64,000 bases of DNA from Serratia plymuthica (GTDB taxonomy: Bacteria; Pseudomonadota; Gammaproteobacteria; Enterobacterales; Enterobacteriaceae): the NCBI RefSeq assembly GCF_018336935.1, contig NZ_CP068771.1:3968001-4032000 (forward strand), in the 5' to 3' direction. Positions 17,355 through 25,456 of the stretch are shown here, in pieces. Under the pieces are notes generated by a model, which saw nothing but the letters and a program-made list of their open reading frames with translations, was not told the origin of the DNA and did not search any database. Made by a program: the position numbers and the translations under genes. Every line of letters begins with the position of its first letter. Position 1 is the first letter of the stretch.

Positions 17355-18122
17355 TTACTTCTTTACCGCCAGCCACTGATCGATAATGCTCTGATACTCG
17401 CCGGTCGCTTTGGCCAGGTGCAGCCACTGATCCACATACAGCTTCCAGCTCAGATCATCACGCGGCAACATATAGGCCTTCTCGCCGTATTGCAGCGGTT
17501 TGTCCGGATTGACCGCGCACAGTTTCGGATAACGTTTTTGCTGATACAGCGCCTCGGAAGCGTCGGTAATCATCACATCGGCTTTCTTGTCCACTAACTG
17601 CTGAAAAATACCCACGTTATCATGGGTCAACGTCAGCTTGGCGTCGGGCAGGTAAGCATGCACGAAAGCTTCGTTGGTGCCACCCGCCGGTTCCAGCAGG
17701 CGCACGGACGCCTTGTTGATCTGATCGACCGTCCGGTATTTCTTCACGTCGGTGCAGCGCACCAGCGGGATTTTACCGTCGGTATCCAGCTTATCGGCGA
17801 AGAACACCTGTTTTTGCCGCTGTAGCGTGACGGAAATGCCGCCCATGGCGATGTCGCATTTGCCGGCGACAAAGTCCGGCGTCAGGGTTTTCCAACTGGT
17901 TTTCACCCACTTCACTTTGGCGCCCAGGCTCTTGGCCAGCGATTCCGCCATGGCGATATCAATGCCTTCGTAGCTGCCGTCTTCCTTCAAAAAGGTGTAG
18001 GGCTTGTAATCGCCGGTGGTGCAAACTTCCAGCGTACCCTGTTGTATCACCTTATCCAGATGGGATTGGGCGCTGGCGCTCCCGGCGGCGACCAGCAGGG
18101 CGAGAGGTAATAGCTTTTTCAT
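17355..18122 (-). CDS. pheC: Periplasmic cyclohexadienyl (arogenate/prephenate) dehydratase
   Basis: The 255-residue protein has a signal peptide (MKKLLPLALLVAAGSASA) and the periplasmic solute-binding fold. It follows the Pseudomonas PheC enzyme rather than a transporter subunit: TTGDYKPY (35-42), TSW (75-77), GGTNEAF (147-153), DNVGIFQQLVDKKADVMITDASEA (168-191), LCAVNP (201-206) and EKAYMLPRD (214-222). The DxxEA glutamate (Glu190) is the position I recall as catalytic in PheC. PheC dehydrates and decarboxylates prephenate to phenylpyruvate, or arogenate to phenylalanine. C123 and C202 match the PheC cysteine pair; C34 and C89 are an extra pair. No ABC permease or ATPase is near. It starts 13 bases after the aroP stop, so the two are co-transcribed. 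The alternative is an amino-acid-binding protein. Confidence 0.82.
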   Translation of the reverse strand: MKKLLPLALLVAAGSASAQSHLDKVIQQGTLEVCTTGDYKPYTFLKEDGSYEGIDIAMAESLAKSLGAKVKWVKTSWKTLTPDFVAGKCDIAMGGISVTLQRQKQVFFADKLDTDGKIPLVRCTDVKKYRTVDQINKASVRLLEPAGGTNEAFVHAYLPDAKLTLTHDNVGIFQQLVDKKADVMITDASEALYQQKRYPKLCAVNPDKPLQYGEKAYMLPRDDLSWKLYVDQWLHLAKATGEYQSIIDQWLAVKK

Positions 18123-18135
18123 CTGTTTCCCTTGC

Positions 18136-19524
18136 TTATACGTTATTGGATTCAGCAATGGCGCCCGGCGCGGCGGCGTTCTTTTTCTTCAGCAGATAAC
18201 TTGCCGCCAGCACCAACAGCCAAACCGGAATCAACCATACCGAAATCCGGATGCCTGGCGTCATGAACATAATGACCAAAATCCCGGCTAAAAACAGCAG
18301 ACAAATCAGATTGGTGAACGGGTAACCCCAACTTTGGAAACGCGTTTGCTGCCCGGCCAGCCGCTTGGCGCGCCGAAACTTCAGGTGAGTAATGCAGATC
18401 ATGGCCCAGTTGATCACCAAGGCGGACACCACCAACGCCATCAGCAATTCAAACGCCTTGCCCGGCATCAGGTAGTTGAGCAGCACGCACAGTGCGGTCA
18501 CCAGCGCCGAGACGCTCAGCGCCGCCAGCGGAATGCCGCGCCGGTTGATCTTCAGCAGTGCGCGCGGTGCGTTGCCCTGTTTCGCCAGCCCAAACAGCAT
18601 GCGGCTGTTGCAGTATACGCAGCTGTTGTACACCGACAGGGCGGCGGACAGCACCACCATGTTCAGCAGCGTCGCCACCAGATTGCTGTCCAACGCATGG
18701 AAGATCAGGACGAACGGGCTGCCGCCTTCCACAACCTTTTGCCACGGATACAGCGACAGCAGCACCGCCAGTGCGCCGACATAAAACAGCAGAATACGGT
18801 AAATCACCTGATTGGTGGCCTGCGGGATACTTTTCTCCGGGTTATCCGCTTCGGCGGCGGTAATGCCGACCAGCTCCAGGCCACCGAATGAGAACATGAT
18901 CACTGCCATTGCCATCACCAGGCCGCTGATGCCGTTAGGGAAGAAACCGCCGTATTGCCACAGGTTGGCCACGCTGGCGTCCGGCCCGCCGTGCCCGCTG
19001 GCCAACAGCCAGGCGCCAAATGCGATCATGCTGATGATCGCCGCCACTTTGATGATGGAAAACCAGAACTCCATCTCGCCGTACACCTTGACGCTGGTCA
19101 GGTTGATGGCGTTGATCGCCACAAAGAATACCGCTGCGGAGACCCAGGTCGGAATCTCCGGCCACCAGTACTGTACGTAAATGCCCACGGCGGTCAGTTC
19201 CGCCATGCTCACCAACACGTACAGCACCCAATAGTTCCAGCCGGACATAAAACCGGCGAACCCGCTCCAGTATTTATTGGCAAAGTGGCTGAAGGAGCCG
19301 GCTACCGGCTCTTCCACCACCATTTCACCCAGTTGGCGCATGATAAAGAAGGCGATGATCCCGGCGATGGCGTAACCGAGCAGCACCGAGGGGCCGGCCA
19401 TCTTTATGGTCTGGGCGATGCCGAGAAACAGGCCGGTGCCGATGGCGCCGCCGAGAGCGATCAGCTGGATGTGACGGTTTTTTAACCCTCTTTTCAACTG
19501 GTTTTCTGACTGATGATTGTCCAT
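18136..19524 (-). CDS. aroP: Aromatic amino acid permease (AroP-like)
   Basis: A 462-residue amino-acid/polyamine/cation-family transporter with twelve hydrophobic helices, importing phenylalanine, tyrosine and tryptophan with protons. It follows E. coli AroP closely: LKRGLKNRHIQLIALGGAIGTGLFLG at the N-terminus, IMRQLGEMVVEEPVAGSFSHFA, MFSFGGLELVGITAAEADNPEKSIP and LSVYNSCVYCNSRMLFGLA (CVYC as in AroP, where PheP has GVYS). The PheP alternative is less likely for that reason. The start MDNHQSENQLKRGLKNRH is preferred over a 28-residue upstream extension. It leads the aroP-pheC operon, next to tyrB, and is divergent from an Lrp-type regulator. Confidence 0.9.
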   Translation of the reverse strand: MDNHQSENQLKRGLKNRHIQLIALGGAIGTGLFLGIAQTIKMAGPSVLLGYAIAGIIAFFIMRQLGEMVVEEPVAGSFSHFANKYWSGFAGFMSGWNYWVLYVLVSMAELTAVGIYVQYWWPEIPTWVSAAVFFVAINAINLTSVKVYGEMEFWFSIIKVAAIISMIAFGAWLLASGHGGPDASVANLWQYGGFFPNGISGLVMAMAVIMFSFGGLELVGITAAEADNPEKSIPQATNQVIYRILLFYVGALAVLLSLYPWQKVVEGGSPFVLIFHALDSNLVATLLNMVVLSAALSVYNSCVYCNSRMLFGLAKQGNAPRALLKINRRGIPLAALSVSALVTALCVLLNYLMPGKAFELLMALVVSALVINWAMICITHLKFRRAKRLAGQQTRFQSWGYPFTNLICLLFLAGILVIMFMTPGIRISVWLIPVWLLVLAASYLLKKKNAAAPGAIAESNNV

Positions 19525-19871
19525 CTGTGTTCCCCAAAAAGGTAAATGCGTGTCGCTGGGGATTTTGCAACTATCGGGCCAGTGGGTAAGGATGATGGGG
19601 GGTATCACTAATAACCTGCTGAAAACGTTATTTAATTATTTTTTCACTTTAACTCACGGACCGTGCATTAAACTGTGTTTATTGCGGGGTTTAGGGCGTT
19701 TTAACCTTGTTTTTCGCACGTAATGCCCGTATTGGGTGCCCGTGATGACCGGAAATGGGCCAGGGTGGTGCAATGAAATTGTGAGGTGTCGCCGGGGAAT
19801 CAAAACGGGGGGATTACAGGGGCAAAAAAACTGATAGTCTGTAACGTCAACATTTCTTAACGGGTTTACAG
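19525..19871. promoter_or_regulatory. Divergent aroP / Lrp-regulator control region
   Basis: This 347-base gap holds the promoters of the aroP-pheC operon (leftward) and the Lrp-type gene (rightward). The middle (about 19615-19700) is AT-rich. I looked for TyrR boxes (TGTAAA-N6-TTTACA) and found only unpaired halves (TGTAAC at about 19842 and TTTACA at 19865). Divergence from the regulator suggests the Lrp-type protein controls aroP-pheC. Confidence 0.5.
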
Positions 19872-20345
19872 GTGGCTATGTACAACATTGACGATTTTGA
19901 TATGAAAATCCTGACGCTGTTACAGGCCAATGGCCGTCTGACCAATCAGGAATTGAGCGAATTGGTGGGGTTGTCCGCTTCCCAGTGCTCACGGCGGCGC
20001 ATCAGCCTGGAACAGGCTCAGTTGATCCGCGGTTACCATGCGCGGCTGGCGCCGGAGGCCGTGGGGTTGGGGATGGTGGGGTTAATCGAAGTGAGCCTGA
20101 CCAACCATGCCCAGGAACATGTGGACAGCTTTCATCGCATGCTGGAAGAGGTTGACGCTATTCTCGACGCCTATAAAACCACCGGCGACGCTGACTATCT
20201 GTTAAAGGTGGCGGTGGCCGATCTGGCTGCGCTGAGCGACTTTATCAGCAAAACCCTGTCGATGCACAAGAGCGTAGCGCACGTGAAAACCGCGGTGGTA
20301 CTGAACCGGCTGAAAGAAAACGGGCTGCTGCCGGTAGCGCGCTAA
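19872..20345 (+). CDS. Lrp/AsnC-family transcriptional regulator
   Basis: A 157-residue feast/famine regulator. The N-terminal winged helix is at about residues 6-60 (DFDMKILTLLQANGRLTNQELSELVGLSASQCSRRRISLEQAQLIRGY). The C-terminal RAM ligand-binding domain is at about 68-145 (GMVGLIEVSLTNHAQEHVDSFHRML ... TTGDADYLLKVAVADLAALSDFI). Such proteins bind amino acids as octamers and act on neighbouring transport or metabolic genes. Its position suggests it senses an aromatic amino acid and controls aroP-pheC; this is inference. The start is GTG at 19872 or ATG at 19878; the latter has AGGTGG at a better spacing. Confidence 0.9.
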   Translation: MAMYNIDDFDMKILTLLQANGRLTNQELSELVGLSASQCSRRRISLEQAQLIRGYHARLAPEAVGLGMVGLIEVSLTNHAQEHVDSFHRMLEEVDAILDAYKTTGDADYLLKVAVADLAALSDFISKTLSMHKSVAHVKTAVVLNRLKENGLLPVAR

Positions 20346-20392
20346 TCGGACATTATCACATCCATTGAATGAACCATTTAGGGGCGGGCTGC

Positions 20393-20446
20393 ACCATTAA
20401 TGGGCATTTAATGCGATTAATGGTTGGTAAATTTGCATTTAATGCG
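20393..20446. promoter_or_regulatory. Nested and repeated palindromes upstream of the YitT gene
   Basis: GCATTTAATGCG occurs twice, at 20404-20415 and 20435-20446, 31 bases apart (about three helical turns). The first copy is enclosed by perfect 8-base inverted arms, ACCATTAA (20393-20400) and TTAATGGT (20417-20424), sharing the same centre. This looks like a composite operator. The binding protein is unknown; the adjacent Lrp-type regulator is the obvious candidate. Confidence 0.5.
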
Positions 20447-20658
20447 TGATGTTTGCGGTTATTTTGTTTTTTATGCGTATTTTGTGCATTTTTTATTTTA
20501 AATGAAAACAGCGGCTTATTGTGGGTAAATGCCGAACATCCTGTGAAATCGCATGATGACGGCCGTTTTGCTTATCTTATGGTGTGGCTTTTGCATTATT
20601 CAGCGTACAAACCCGGTTCACCGGGCGGTGATGGCAACCTACTTTGAGTAATAACACC

Positions 20659-21276
20659 ATGGATAACTGCATCAGCCCTGAAGACAATATTTCCCATACT
20701 TTGCTGGAAGACGTGCTGGCGATCCTGATCGGCACGCTGATGGTGTCGTTCGGCGTGATCCTGCTGCGGCAGGCCGGCGCGCTGACCGGCGGCACCGCCG
20801 GATTGGCTTTTTTAATCAATTACCTGACACCGCTGTCGTTCGGCGTAGCGTTCTTTTTGCTTAACCTGCCGTTCTATTATCTGGCGATCCGCCGTATGGG
20901 GTGGGCGTTCACCGTCAAAACCTTCTGCTCGGTGGCGCTGGTGTCGATATTTTCCGATTTGCACCCCTATTTCATCCATTTTGATCGCCTGCAGCCTTTT
21001 TATGCAACGGTATTCGGTAGCATGATCATGGGGTTAGGGTTTATTGTGTTATTTCGCCATAGGGCCAGCCTGGGCGGCGTCAATATTCTCGCGCTGTATC
21101 TGCAGGATAAATACGGTTTGCGCGCCGGCAAGTTGCAAATGGCGGTCGATATTTCTATCGTCTTAGCCTCACTGTTTGTGGTGAATATTTCCCTGCTAAT
21201 TGCGTCTATATTAGGTGCAATGGTGCTGAATCTGATTATCGCGATGAACCATCGCCCTGGTCGTTACAGCGTTTAA
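20659..21276 (+). CDS. YitT-family membrane protein
   Basis: A 205-residue inner-membrane protein of the YitT/DUF161 family with five or six hydrophobic segments and the family glycine-rich block ILLRQAGALTGGTAGLAFLINY near residues 35-56. A second conserved block is GLGFIVLFRHRASLGGVNILALYLQDKYG. The family's function is unknown, with transport suspected. A TTG at 20644 would add five residues; neither start has a strong ribosome site. It sits between the Lrp-type regulator and tyrB on the same strand and belongs to the block absent from this place in E. coli. A link to aromatic amino acids is only inferred from position. Confidence 0.85.
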   Translation: MDNCISPEDNISHTLLEDVLAILIGTLMVSFGVILLRQAGALTGGTAGLAFLINYLTPLSFGVAFFLLNLPFYYLAIRRMGWAFTVKTFCSVALVSIFSDLHPYFIHFDRLQPFYATVFGSMIMGLGFIVLFRHRASLGGVNILALYLQDKYGLRAGKLQMAVDISIVLASLFVVNISLLIASILGAMVLNLIIAMNHRPGRYSV

Positions 21277-21317
21277 ATTTGTACCCTCTGAATAACCCAA
21301 TCTAGGAGAACGACCCC

Positions 21318-22511
21318 GTGTTCCAGAACGTTGATGCCTATGCAGGCGATCCTATCCTGTCGCTGATGGAAAAATTCAAAAAAGACACACGTGCGCACAA
21401 GGTTAACCTGAGTATCGGCCTTTACTATGACGAGCGGGGCATTATCCCGCAGATGAAGGCGGTTGCCGCAGCGGAAGCGCAGTTGAACAGCGTGGATCAG
21501 GGGGCGTCGGTGTATCTGCCGATGGAAGGTCTGCTGCCTTACCGTACCGCCATTCAGCACCTGCTGTTCGGTGCCGAGCACCCGATGCTACAGCAGGGGC
21601 GCATCGCCACCATTCAGACCGTAGGCGGTTCCGGCGCGCTGAAAGTGGGTGCCGACTTCCTGAAAAGCTACTTCCCGGATTCGCAGGTGTGGGTCAGCGA
21701 TCCTACCTGGGAAAACCATATTGCCATCTTCGGCGGCGCCGGTTTCAAAGTGAACACCTATCCGTACTTTGATGGCGAAAGCCTGGGCGTGAAGTTTGAC
21801 GCCATGTTGAGCGCGTTGAAACAGCTGCCGAAACACAGCATCGCGCTGCTGCATCCGTGCTGCCACAACCCGACAGGCTCTGACCTGACCAATGCCCAAT
21901 GGGATGAAGTGGTCAAGGTGATCGCCGAGCGTGAGCTGATCCCGTTCCTCGACATCGCCTATCAGGGGTTTGGCGGCGGTATCACCGAAGATGCTTACGC
22001 TATCCGCACTATCGCCGCCGCCGGTCTGCCGTGCCTGGTGAGCAATTCGTTCTCGAAAATCTTCTCGCTGTATGGCGAACGCGTCGGCGGCCTTTCGGTA
22101 GTGTGCGAAAGCGAAGAAGCGGCCGGGCGCGTGCTGGGGCAATTGAAGGCCACCGTGCGCCGCAACTACTCCAGCCCGCCGAACTTCGGTGCGCAGGTGG
22201 TGGCGAAGGTGCTGAACGATACGCAGTTGAAGGCCCAGTGGCTGGCGGAAGTGGAAACCATGCGCACCCGCATCCTTGAGATGCGCAAAACGCTGGTAGA
22301 GGCGCTGAAAATCGCGTTGCCGCAGCGTAACTTCGATTACCTGTTGCAGCAGCGCGGCATGTTCAGCTACACCGGCTTCAGCGCGGCGCAGGTTGATCGC
22401 CTGCGTGAAGAGTTCGGCGTGTACCTGATCCACAGCGGGCGCGTTTGCATGGCCGGTCTGAACCACAACAACGTGCATCAGGTGGCCGAGGCGTTTGCCG
22501 CAGTGCAGTAA
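21318..22511 (+). CDS. tyrB: Aromatic amino acid aminotransferase
   Basis: TyrB is a cytoplasmic PLP enzyme that makes phenylalanine and tyrosine from phenylpyruvate and hydroxyphenylpyruvate with glutamate, and also acts on aspartate and leucine. The 397-residue protein has the PLP lysine at Lys247 ([16 protein letters not shown]). Asn and Asp/Tyr of the cofactor pocket lie in [11 protein letters not shown] and [10 protein letters not shown]. It starts with GTG, preceded by AGGAG. With pheC and aroP upstream, phenylpyruvate or phenylalanine produced outside the cytoplasm could be imported and balanced by TyrB. A strong terminator follows. Confidence 0.96.
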   Translation: MFQNVDAYAGDPILSLMEKFKKDTRAHKVNLSIGLYYDERGIIPQMKAVAAAEAQLNSVDQGASVYLPMEGLLPYRTAIQHLLFGAEHPMLQQGRIATIQTVGGSGALKVGADFLKSYFPDSQVWVSDPTWENHIAIFGGAGFKVNTYPYFDGESLGVKFDAMLSALKQLPKHSIALLHPCCHNPTGSDLTNAQWDEVVKVIAERELIPFLDIAYQGFGGGITEDAYAIRTIAAAGLPCLVSNSFSKIFSLYGERVGGLSVVCESEEAAGRVLGQLKATVRRNYSSPPNFGAQVVAKVLNDTQLKAQWLAEVETMRTRILEMRKTLVEALKIALPQRNFDYLLQQRGMFSYTGFSAAQVDRLREEFGVYLIHSGRVCMAGLNHNNVHQVAEAFAAVQ

Positions 22512-22540
22512 AAACTGTTAGGGTGAACTGAAGTTCGCAA

Positions 22541-22570
22541 AGGAGCGATAGCGATATCGCTCCTTTTTTG
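22541..22570 (+). terminator. Rho-independent terminator of tyrB
   Basis: Perfect 10-base arms AGGAGCGATA / TATCGCTCCT with loop GCGA, followed by TTTTTT. Confidence 0.9.
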
Positions 22571-22637
22571 TTGTCGGTTTGCCGCCAAAGTTGCCGCAAA
22601 CCGGATAGAGAATATACTGATTGAGGGGCGCTCACTC

Positions 22638-23054
22638 ATGTGGCATCAGCAAACGCTTATCCTCAGCGCAAAAGCGCGTGGTTTTCATCTGGTTACCGAA
22701 GAGATTACCGACCAGTTAACCCACTTACACCGCCTGCAAACCGGCCTGCTGCATCTGTTGTTGCAGCATACCTCGGCCTCGCTGACGCTCAACGAGAACT
22801 GCGATCCCACGGTGCGAGCCGACATGGAGCAGCATTTCCTGCGTCAGGTACCCGAGAACGCACCCTATCAGCATGACTACGAAGGGCTGGACGACATGCC
22901 GGCACACATCAAATCCTCGCTGTTGGGCGCATCTTTAACGCTGCCTGTGAGTCACGGGCGGCTGATGTTGGGCACATGGCAGGGGATTTGGCTGGGGGAG
23001 CACCGCATCCACGGCGGTTCACGCCGTATTGTGGCCACTTTACAGGGGGAGTAA
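22638..23054 (+). CDS. yjbQ: YjbQ, UPF0047 family protein
   Basis: A 138-residue soluble protein of the YjbQ/UPF0047 family. Members have a weak thiamine-phosphate synthase activity that can replace ThiE when overproduced, but the true role is unresolved. The family core is [28 protein letters not shown] and [12 protein letters not shown] (conserved His, Asn and Asp). It ends four bases before the yjbR start, and the pair is an operon as in E. coli. Confidence 0.94.
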   Translation: MWHQQTLILSAKARGFHLVTEEITDQLTHLHRLQTGLLHLLLQHTSASLTLNENCDPTVRADMEQHFLRQVPENAPYQHDYEGLDDMPAHIKSSLLGASLTLPVSHGRLMLGTWQGIWLGEHRIHGGSRRIVATLQGE

Positions 23055-23058
23055 CCCA

Positions 23059-23412
23059 ATGAATAACACAGCACTGCTGGAATACTGCATGGCGAAGCCG
23101 GGCGCTGAACAAAGCGACCAGAACCAGTGGCAGGCCAGCCAGATCAAGGTCGGCGACGTGATGTTCGCCATGGTGTGCGAGGTGCAGGGGCGGCCGGCGC
23201 TGGCGGTGAAATCAAGCCCGGAGCTGGCGGAAAGCCTGCGCGAGCATCACCCGGAGATCGTCGCCTGCGCCGGCATGAACAAGGCGCACTGGAATACGGT
23301 GTTTCTCGACGGCAACTTGCCGAACTCGCAATTTTATACCCTGATCGACAGTTCATATCAGCTGGTGCTGGAAGGGTTACCCGACCACGTGCGGCAGGAG
23401 CTGCGCGCTTAA
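23059..23412 (+). CDS. yjbR: YjbR, MmcQ/YjbR-family DNA-binding-like protein
   Basis: A 117-residue cytoplasmic protein of the MmcQ/YjbR family, whose fold resembles a double-wing DNA-binding domain. The core is visible in MFAMVCEVQGRPALAVKSSPELAESLREHHP and the end block FYTLIDSSYQLVLEGLP. Function is not established; E. coli YjbR binds DNA weakly in vitro. The start is the ATG at 23059 just after yjbQ; a longer upstream frame overlaps yjbQ and is rejected. A hairpin (GGCAGGC/GCCTGCC) follows. Confidence 0.93.
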   Translation: MNNTALLEYCMAKPGAEQSDQNQWQASQIKVGDVMFAMVCEVQGRPALAVKSSPELAESLREHHPEIVACAGMNKAHWNTVFLDGNLPNSQFYTLIDSSYQLVLEGLPDHVRQELRA

Positions 23413-23419
23413 CCTGCAG

Positions 23420-23442
23420 GGCAGGCGTGGCTGCCTGCCTTT
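23420..23442 (+). terminator. Hairpin terminator after yjbR
   Basis: Perfect 7-base arms GGCAGGC / GCCTGCC, loop GTGGCT, with TTT after the stem. Confidence 0.55.
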
Positions 23443-23493
23443 CCGCTGCGTTATCTCCTTTTTCTCTTTAAATTGTGATCGCGATTCTAAAAT

Positions 23494-23505
23494 GGGAACG
23501 TTCCC
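23494..23505 (+). promoter_or_regulatory. 12-bp palindrome upstream of the maa-like gene, candidate LacI-type operator
   Basis: GGGAACGTTCCC is a perfect palindrome with the central CG step typical of LacI/GalR-family operators. It lies 71 bases before the acetyltransferase start. A sugar-responsive repressor is inferred; none is encoded nearby. Confidence 0.4.
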
Positions 23506-23575
23506 TTTTCATTGGGCATCAGGAAAGACTAGGCTTTTTTAATCAATGAGCCGCGAGACCAAAGGATGCCCCGAG

Positions 23576-24133
23576 ATGGCGATGAGTGAAGAAAAACGCA
23601 AGATGATTGCCGGCGAACTCTACGATGCCGGTGACGAGCTGCTGCGCAGCGAACGCAAGCGTGCGCGCCAGCTGGTGCACCATTACAACCATTCATCCCC
23701 GGACGAGGGCGACCTGCGCAAACAGTGGCTGACGGCGCTGCTGGGCCAGTATCAGGGGGGAACCATCGAACCGACGTTCCGCTGCGATTACGGTTATAAC
23801 ATCTATCTGGGGAAGAATTTTTACGCCAATTTTGACTGCGTCATCCTGGACGTGTGCGAAGTGCATATTGGCGATAACTGCCTGTTGGCGCCGGGGGTGC
23901 ATATTTACACCGCGACCCATCCGCTGGATGCGCAAACCCGCGTCGGCGGTGCGGAGTTCGGCAAACCGGTAAACATTGGCAATAACGTGTGGATCGGCGG
24001 CAGGGCAGTCATTAACCCCGGCGTCACTCTGGGCGATAACGTGGTGGTGGCGTCCGGGGCGGTCGTCACCAAAGACGTGCCGGCCAACTGCGTGGTCGGC
24101 GGCAATCCGGCGCGGGTGATTAAACAGCTATAG
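23576..24133 (+). CDS. maa: Maltose O-acetyltransferase-like hexapeptide acetyltransferase
   Basis: A cytoplasmic acetyl-CoA-dependent O-acetyltransferase of sugars (maltose, glucose). The N-terminal maltose-acetyltransferase helix region ([29 protein letters not shown]) precedes a left-handed beta-helix of hexapeptide repeats ([18 protein letters not shown] ... [36 protein letters not shown]). The catalytic histidine is in YTATHPLD. The start ATG at 23576 has AAAGGA nine bases upstream; an ATG two codons later is also possible. It is close to E. coli Maa over the whole length, though not at the E. coli location. It may detoxify excess sugars. Confidence 0.9.
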   Translation: MAMSEEKRKMIAGELYDAGDELLRSERKRARQLVHHYNHSSPDEGDLRKQWLTALLGQYQGGTIEPTFRCDYGYNIYLGKNFYANFDCVILDVCEVHIGDNCLLAPGVHIYTATHPLDAQTRVGGAEFGKPVNIGNNVWIGGRAVINPGVTLGDNVVVASGAVVTKDVPANCVVGGNPARVIKQL

Positions 24134-24140
24134 CAAAAAA

Positions 24141-24162
24141 CGGGCGCCGCAGTGGGCGCCCG
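24141..24162. terminator. Terminator between maa and the YahK-like gene
   Basis: Perfect arms CGGGCGCC / GGCGCCCG with a 6-base loop. The minus strand continues into TTTTTT, so it serves the alcohol dehydrogenase gene best, although it also follows maa. Confidence 0.75.
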
Positions 24163-24167
24163 TCGCA

Positions 24168-25220
24168 TTATGCTCGCAGAGAGTTGATATCCACCACGAA
24201 ACGGTATTTCACGTCGCTTTTCAGCATGCGCTCATAGGCTTCGTTGATTTGCTGCATCGGGATCAGTTCGATATCCGAAGTAATGCCGTGCTGGCCGCAG
24301 AAATCCAGCATCTCCTGGGTTTCTGCAATGCCGCCGATCAGCGAACCGGCAAGGCGGCGGCGTTTCATGATCAGGTTAAACACCTGCGGTGACGGGTGAT
24401 CGTGTTCCGGCGCGCCGACCAGCGTCAAGGTGCCATCACGCCGCAGCAGGTTGAGGAACGGGTTCAGATCGTGCTGAGCCGCTACCGTGTTGAGAATAAA
24501 ATCGAAGCTGTTGGTGTGCTGCGCCATTTCTTCCGGGTTGCGCGAGATCACCACTTCATGGGCGCCGAGGCGTTTGGCGTCTTCAACTTTGGAAGCCGAC
24601 GTGGTGAACAGCACCACATGAGCGCCCATTGCCCGCGCCAGCTTGACCCCCATATGCCCCAAGCCGCCGAGGCCGACGATACCGACTTTCTTGCCCGGCC
24701 CGGCCCCCCATTGGCGCAACGGCGAATAGGTGGTGATGCCGGCGCAAAGCAGCGGCGCGACGCCGGCCGGATCGAGGTTTGCCGGTACCCGCAGCACAAA
24801 GTCCTGATCCACCACCATCGCGGTTGAGTAGCCGCCGTAGGTGATGGCGCCGGTTTGCCGATCCTGGCCGTTATAGGTGCCGGTAAAACCGTTTTCACAG
24901 TATTGCTCCAGCCCTTCGTCACAGCTCGGGCAGCTGCGACAGGAATCGACCATGCAGCCGACGCCGACCAGATCGCCGACCTGATGGCGGGATACGTGGT
25001 TGCCGACGGCGGTCACGCGGCCAACAATTTCATGGCCGGGCACTACCGGGAAAATCGAGTTGTTCCATTCGTTGCGGGCCTGGTGCAGATCCGAATGGCA
25101 GACGCCACAGAACAGAACCTCGATTTGCACATCGTGGTCGCGCAGGGCGCGCGGTGTGTAATCGAAAGGAACGAGCGCTGACTTCGCGTCATGCGCGGCA
25201 TAGGCATGCGTAATGTTCAT
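24168..25220 (-). CDS. Zinc-dependent NADP alcohol/aldehyde reductase, YahK type
   Basis: A 350-residue cinnamyl-alcohol-dehydrogenase-type enzyme closely resembling E. coli YahK, which reduces many aldehydes with NADPH. Catalytic zinc ligands are in CGVCHSD and the GHE motif (VVPGHEIVG). The structural zinc is held by the cysteine cluster CRSCPSCDEGLEQYC, and the nucleotide fold is GIVGLGGLGHMGVKLA. The start MNITHAYAAHDAKSALVPF is chosen; a 74-residue upstream extension has no family support. It is monocistronic, with its own 3' terminator. Confidence 0.92.
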   Translation of the reverse strand: MNITHAYAAHDAKSALVPFDYTPRALRDHDVQIEVLFCGVCHSDLHQARNEWNNSIFPVVPGHEIVGRVTAVGNHVSRHQVGDLVGVGCMVDSCRSCPSCDEGLEQYCENGFTGTYNGQDRQTGAITYGGYSTAMVVDQDFVLRVPANLDPAGVAPLLCAGITTYSPLRQWGAGPGKKVGIVGLGGLGHMGVKLARAMGAHVVLFTTSASKVEDAKRLGAHEVVISRNPEEMAQHTNSFDFILNTVAAQHDLNPFLNLLRRDGTLTLVGAPEHDHPSPQVFNLIMKRRRLAGSLIGGIAETQEMLDFCGQHGITSDIELIPMQQINEAYERMLKSDVKYRFVVDINSLRA

Positions 25221-25410
25221 GGTAACTCCAGTCATCAGTGAATGGGGGGATAATGCTTTCCGGCAGCAGAGTGCCGGTGAGACGCGGCCCAGGTCATACG
25301 GGCGGCGCAGAGGGAACATTGATGATAAAAGCTGTGAGCGGGGAGGGAAATGCCTGAAAATGTCTAAATCTTGCCTGTTTCTCTTTAATTGGGGCAGAGC
25401 GGATAAAATG

Positions 25411-25431
25411 GCGGGCCGCAAAACGGCCCGC
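25411..25431 (-). terminator. Hairpin downstream of uvrA
   Basis: Perfect 8-base arms GCGGGCCG / CGGCCCGC with a 5-base loop. On the minus strand it is followed by CATTTTATCC, a modest T tract. Confidence 0.6.
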
Positions 25432-25456
25432 CGGCAAGACAAGAAAGGTTATTTCT

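Noticed and set aside
17355..18122. Annotation as a plain ABC-transporter amino-acid-binding protein
   Set aside because: The motifs follow PheC and there is no ABC permease or ATPase nearby; the alternative is kept only as a caveat.
19525..19871. TyrR boxes upstream of aroP
   Set aside because: Only unpaired halves (TGTAAC and TTTACA) are present, with the wrong spacing for TGTAAA-N6-TTTACA.
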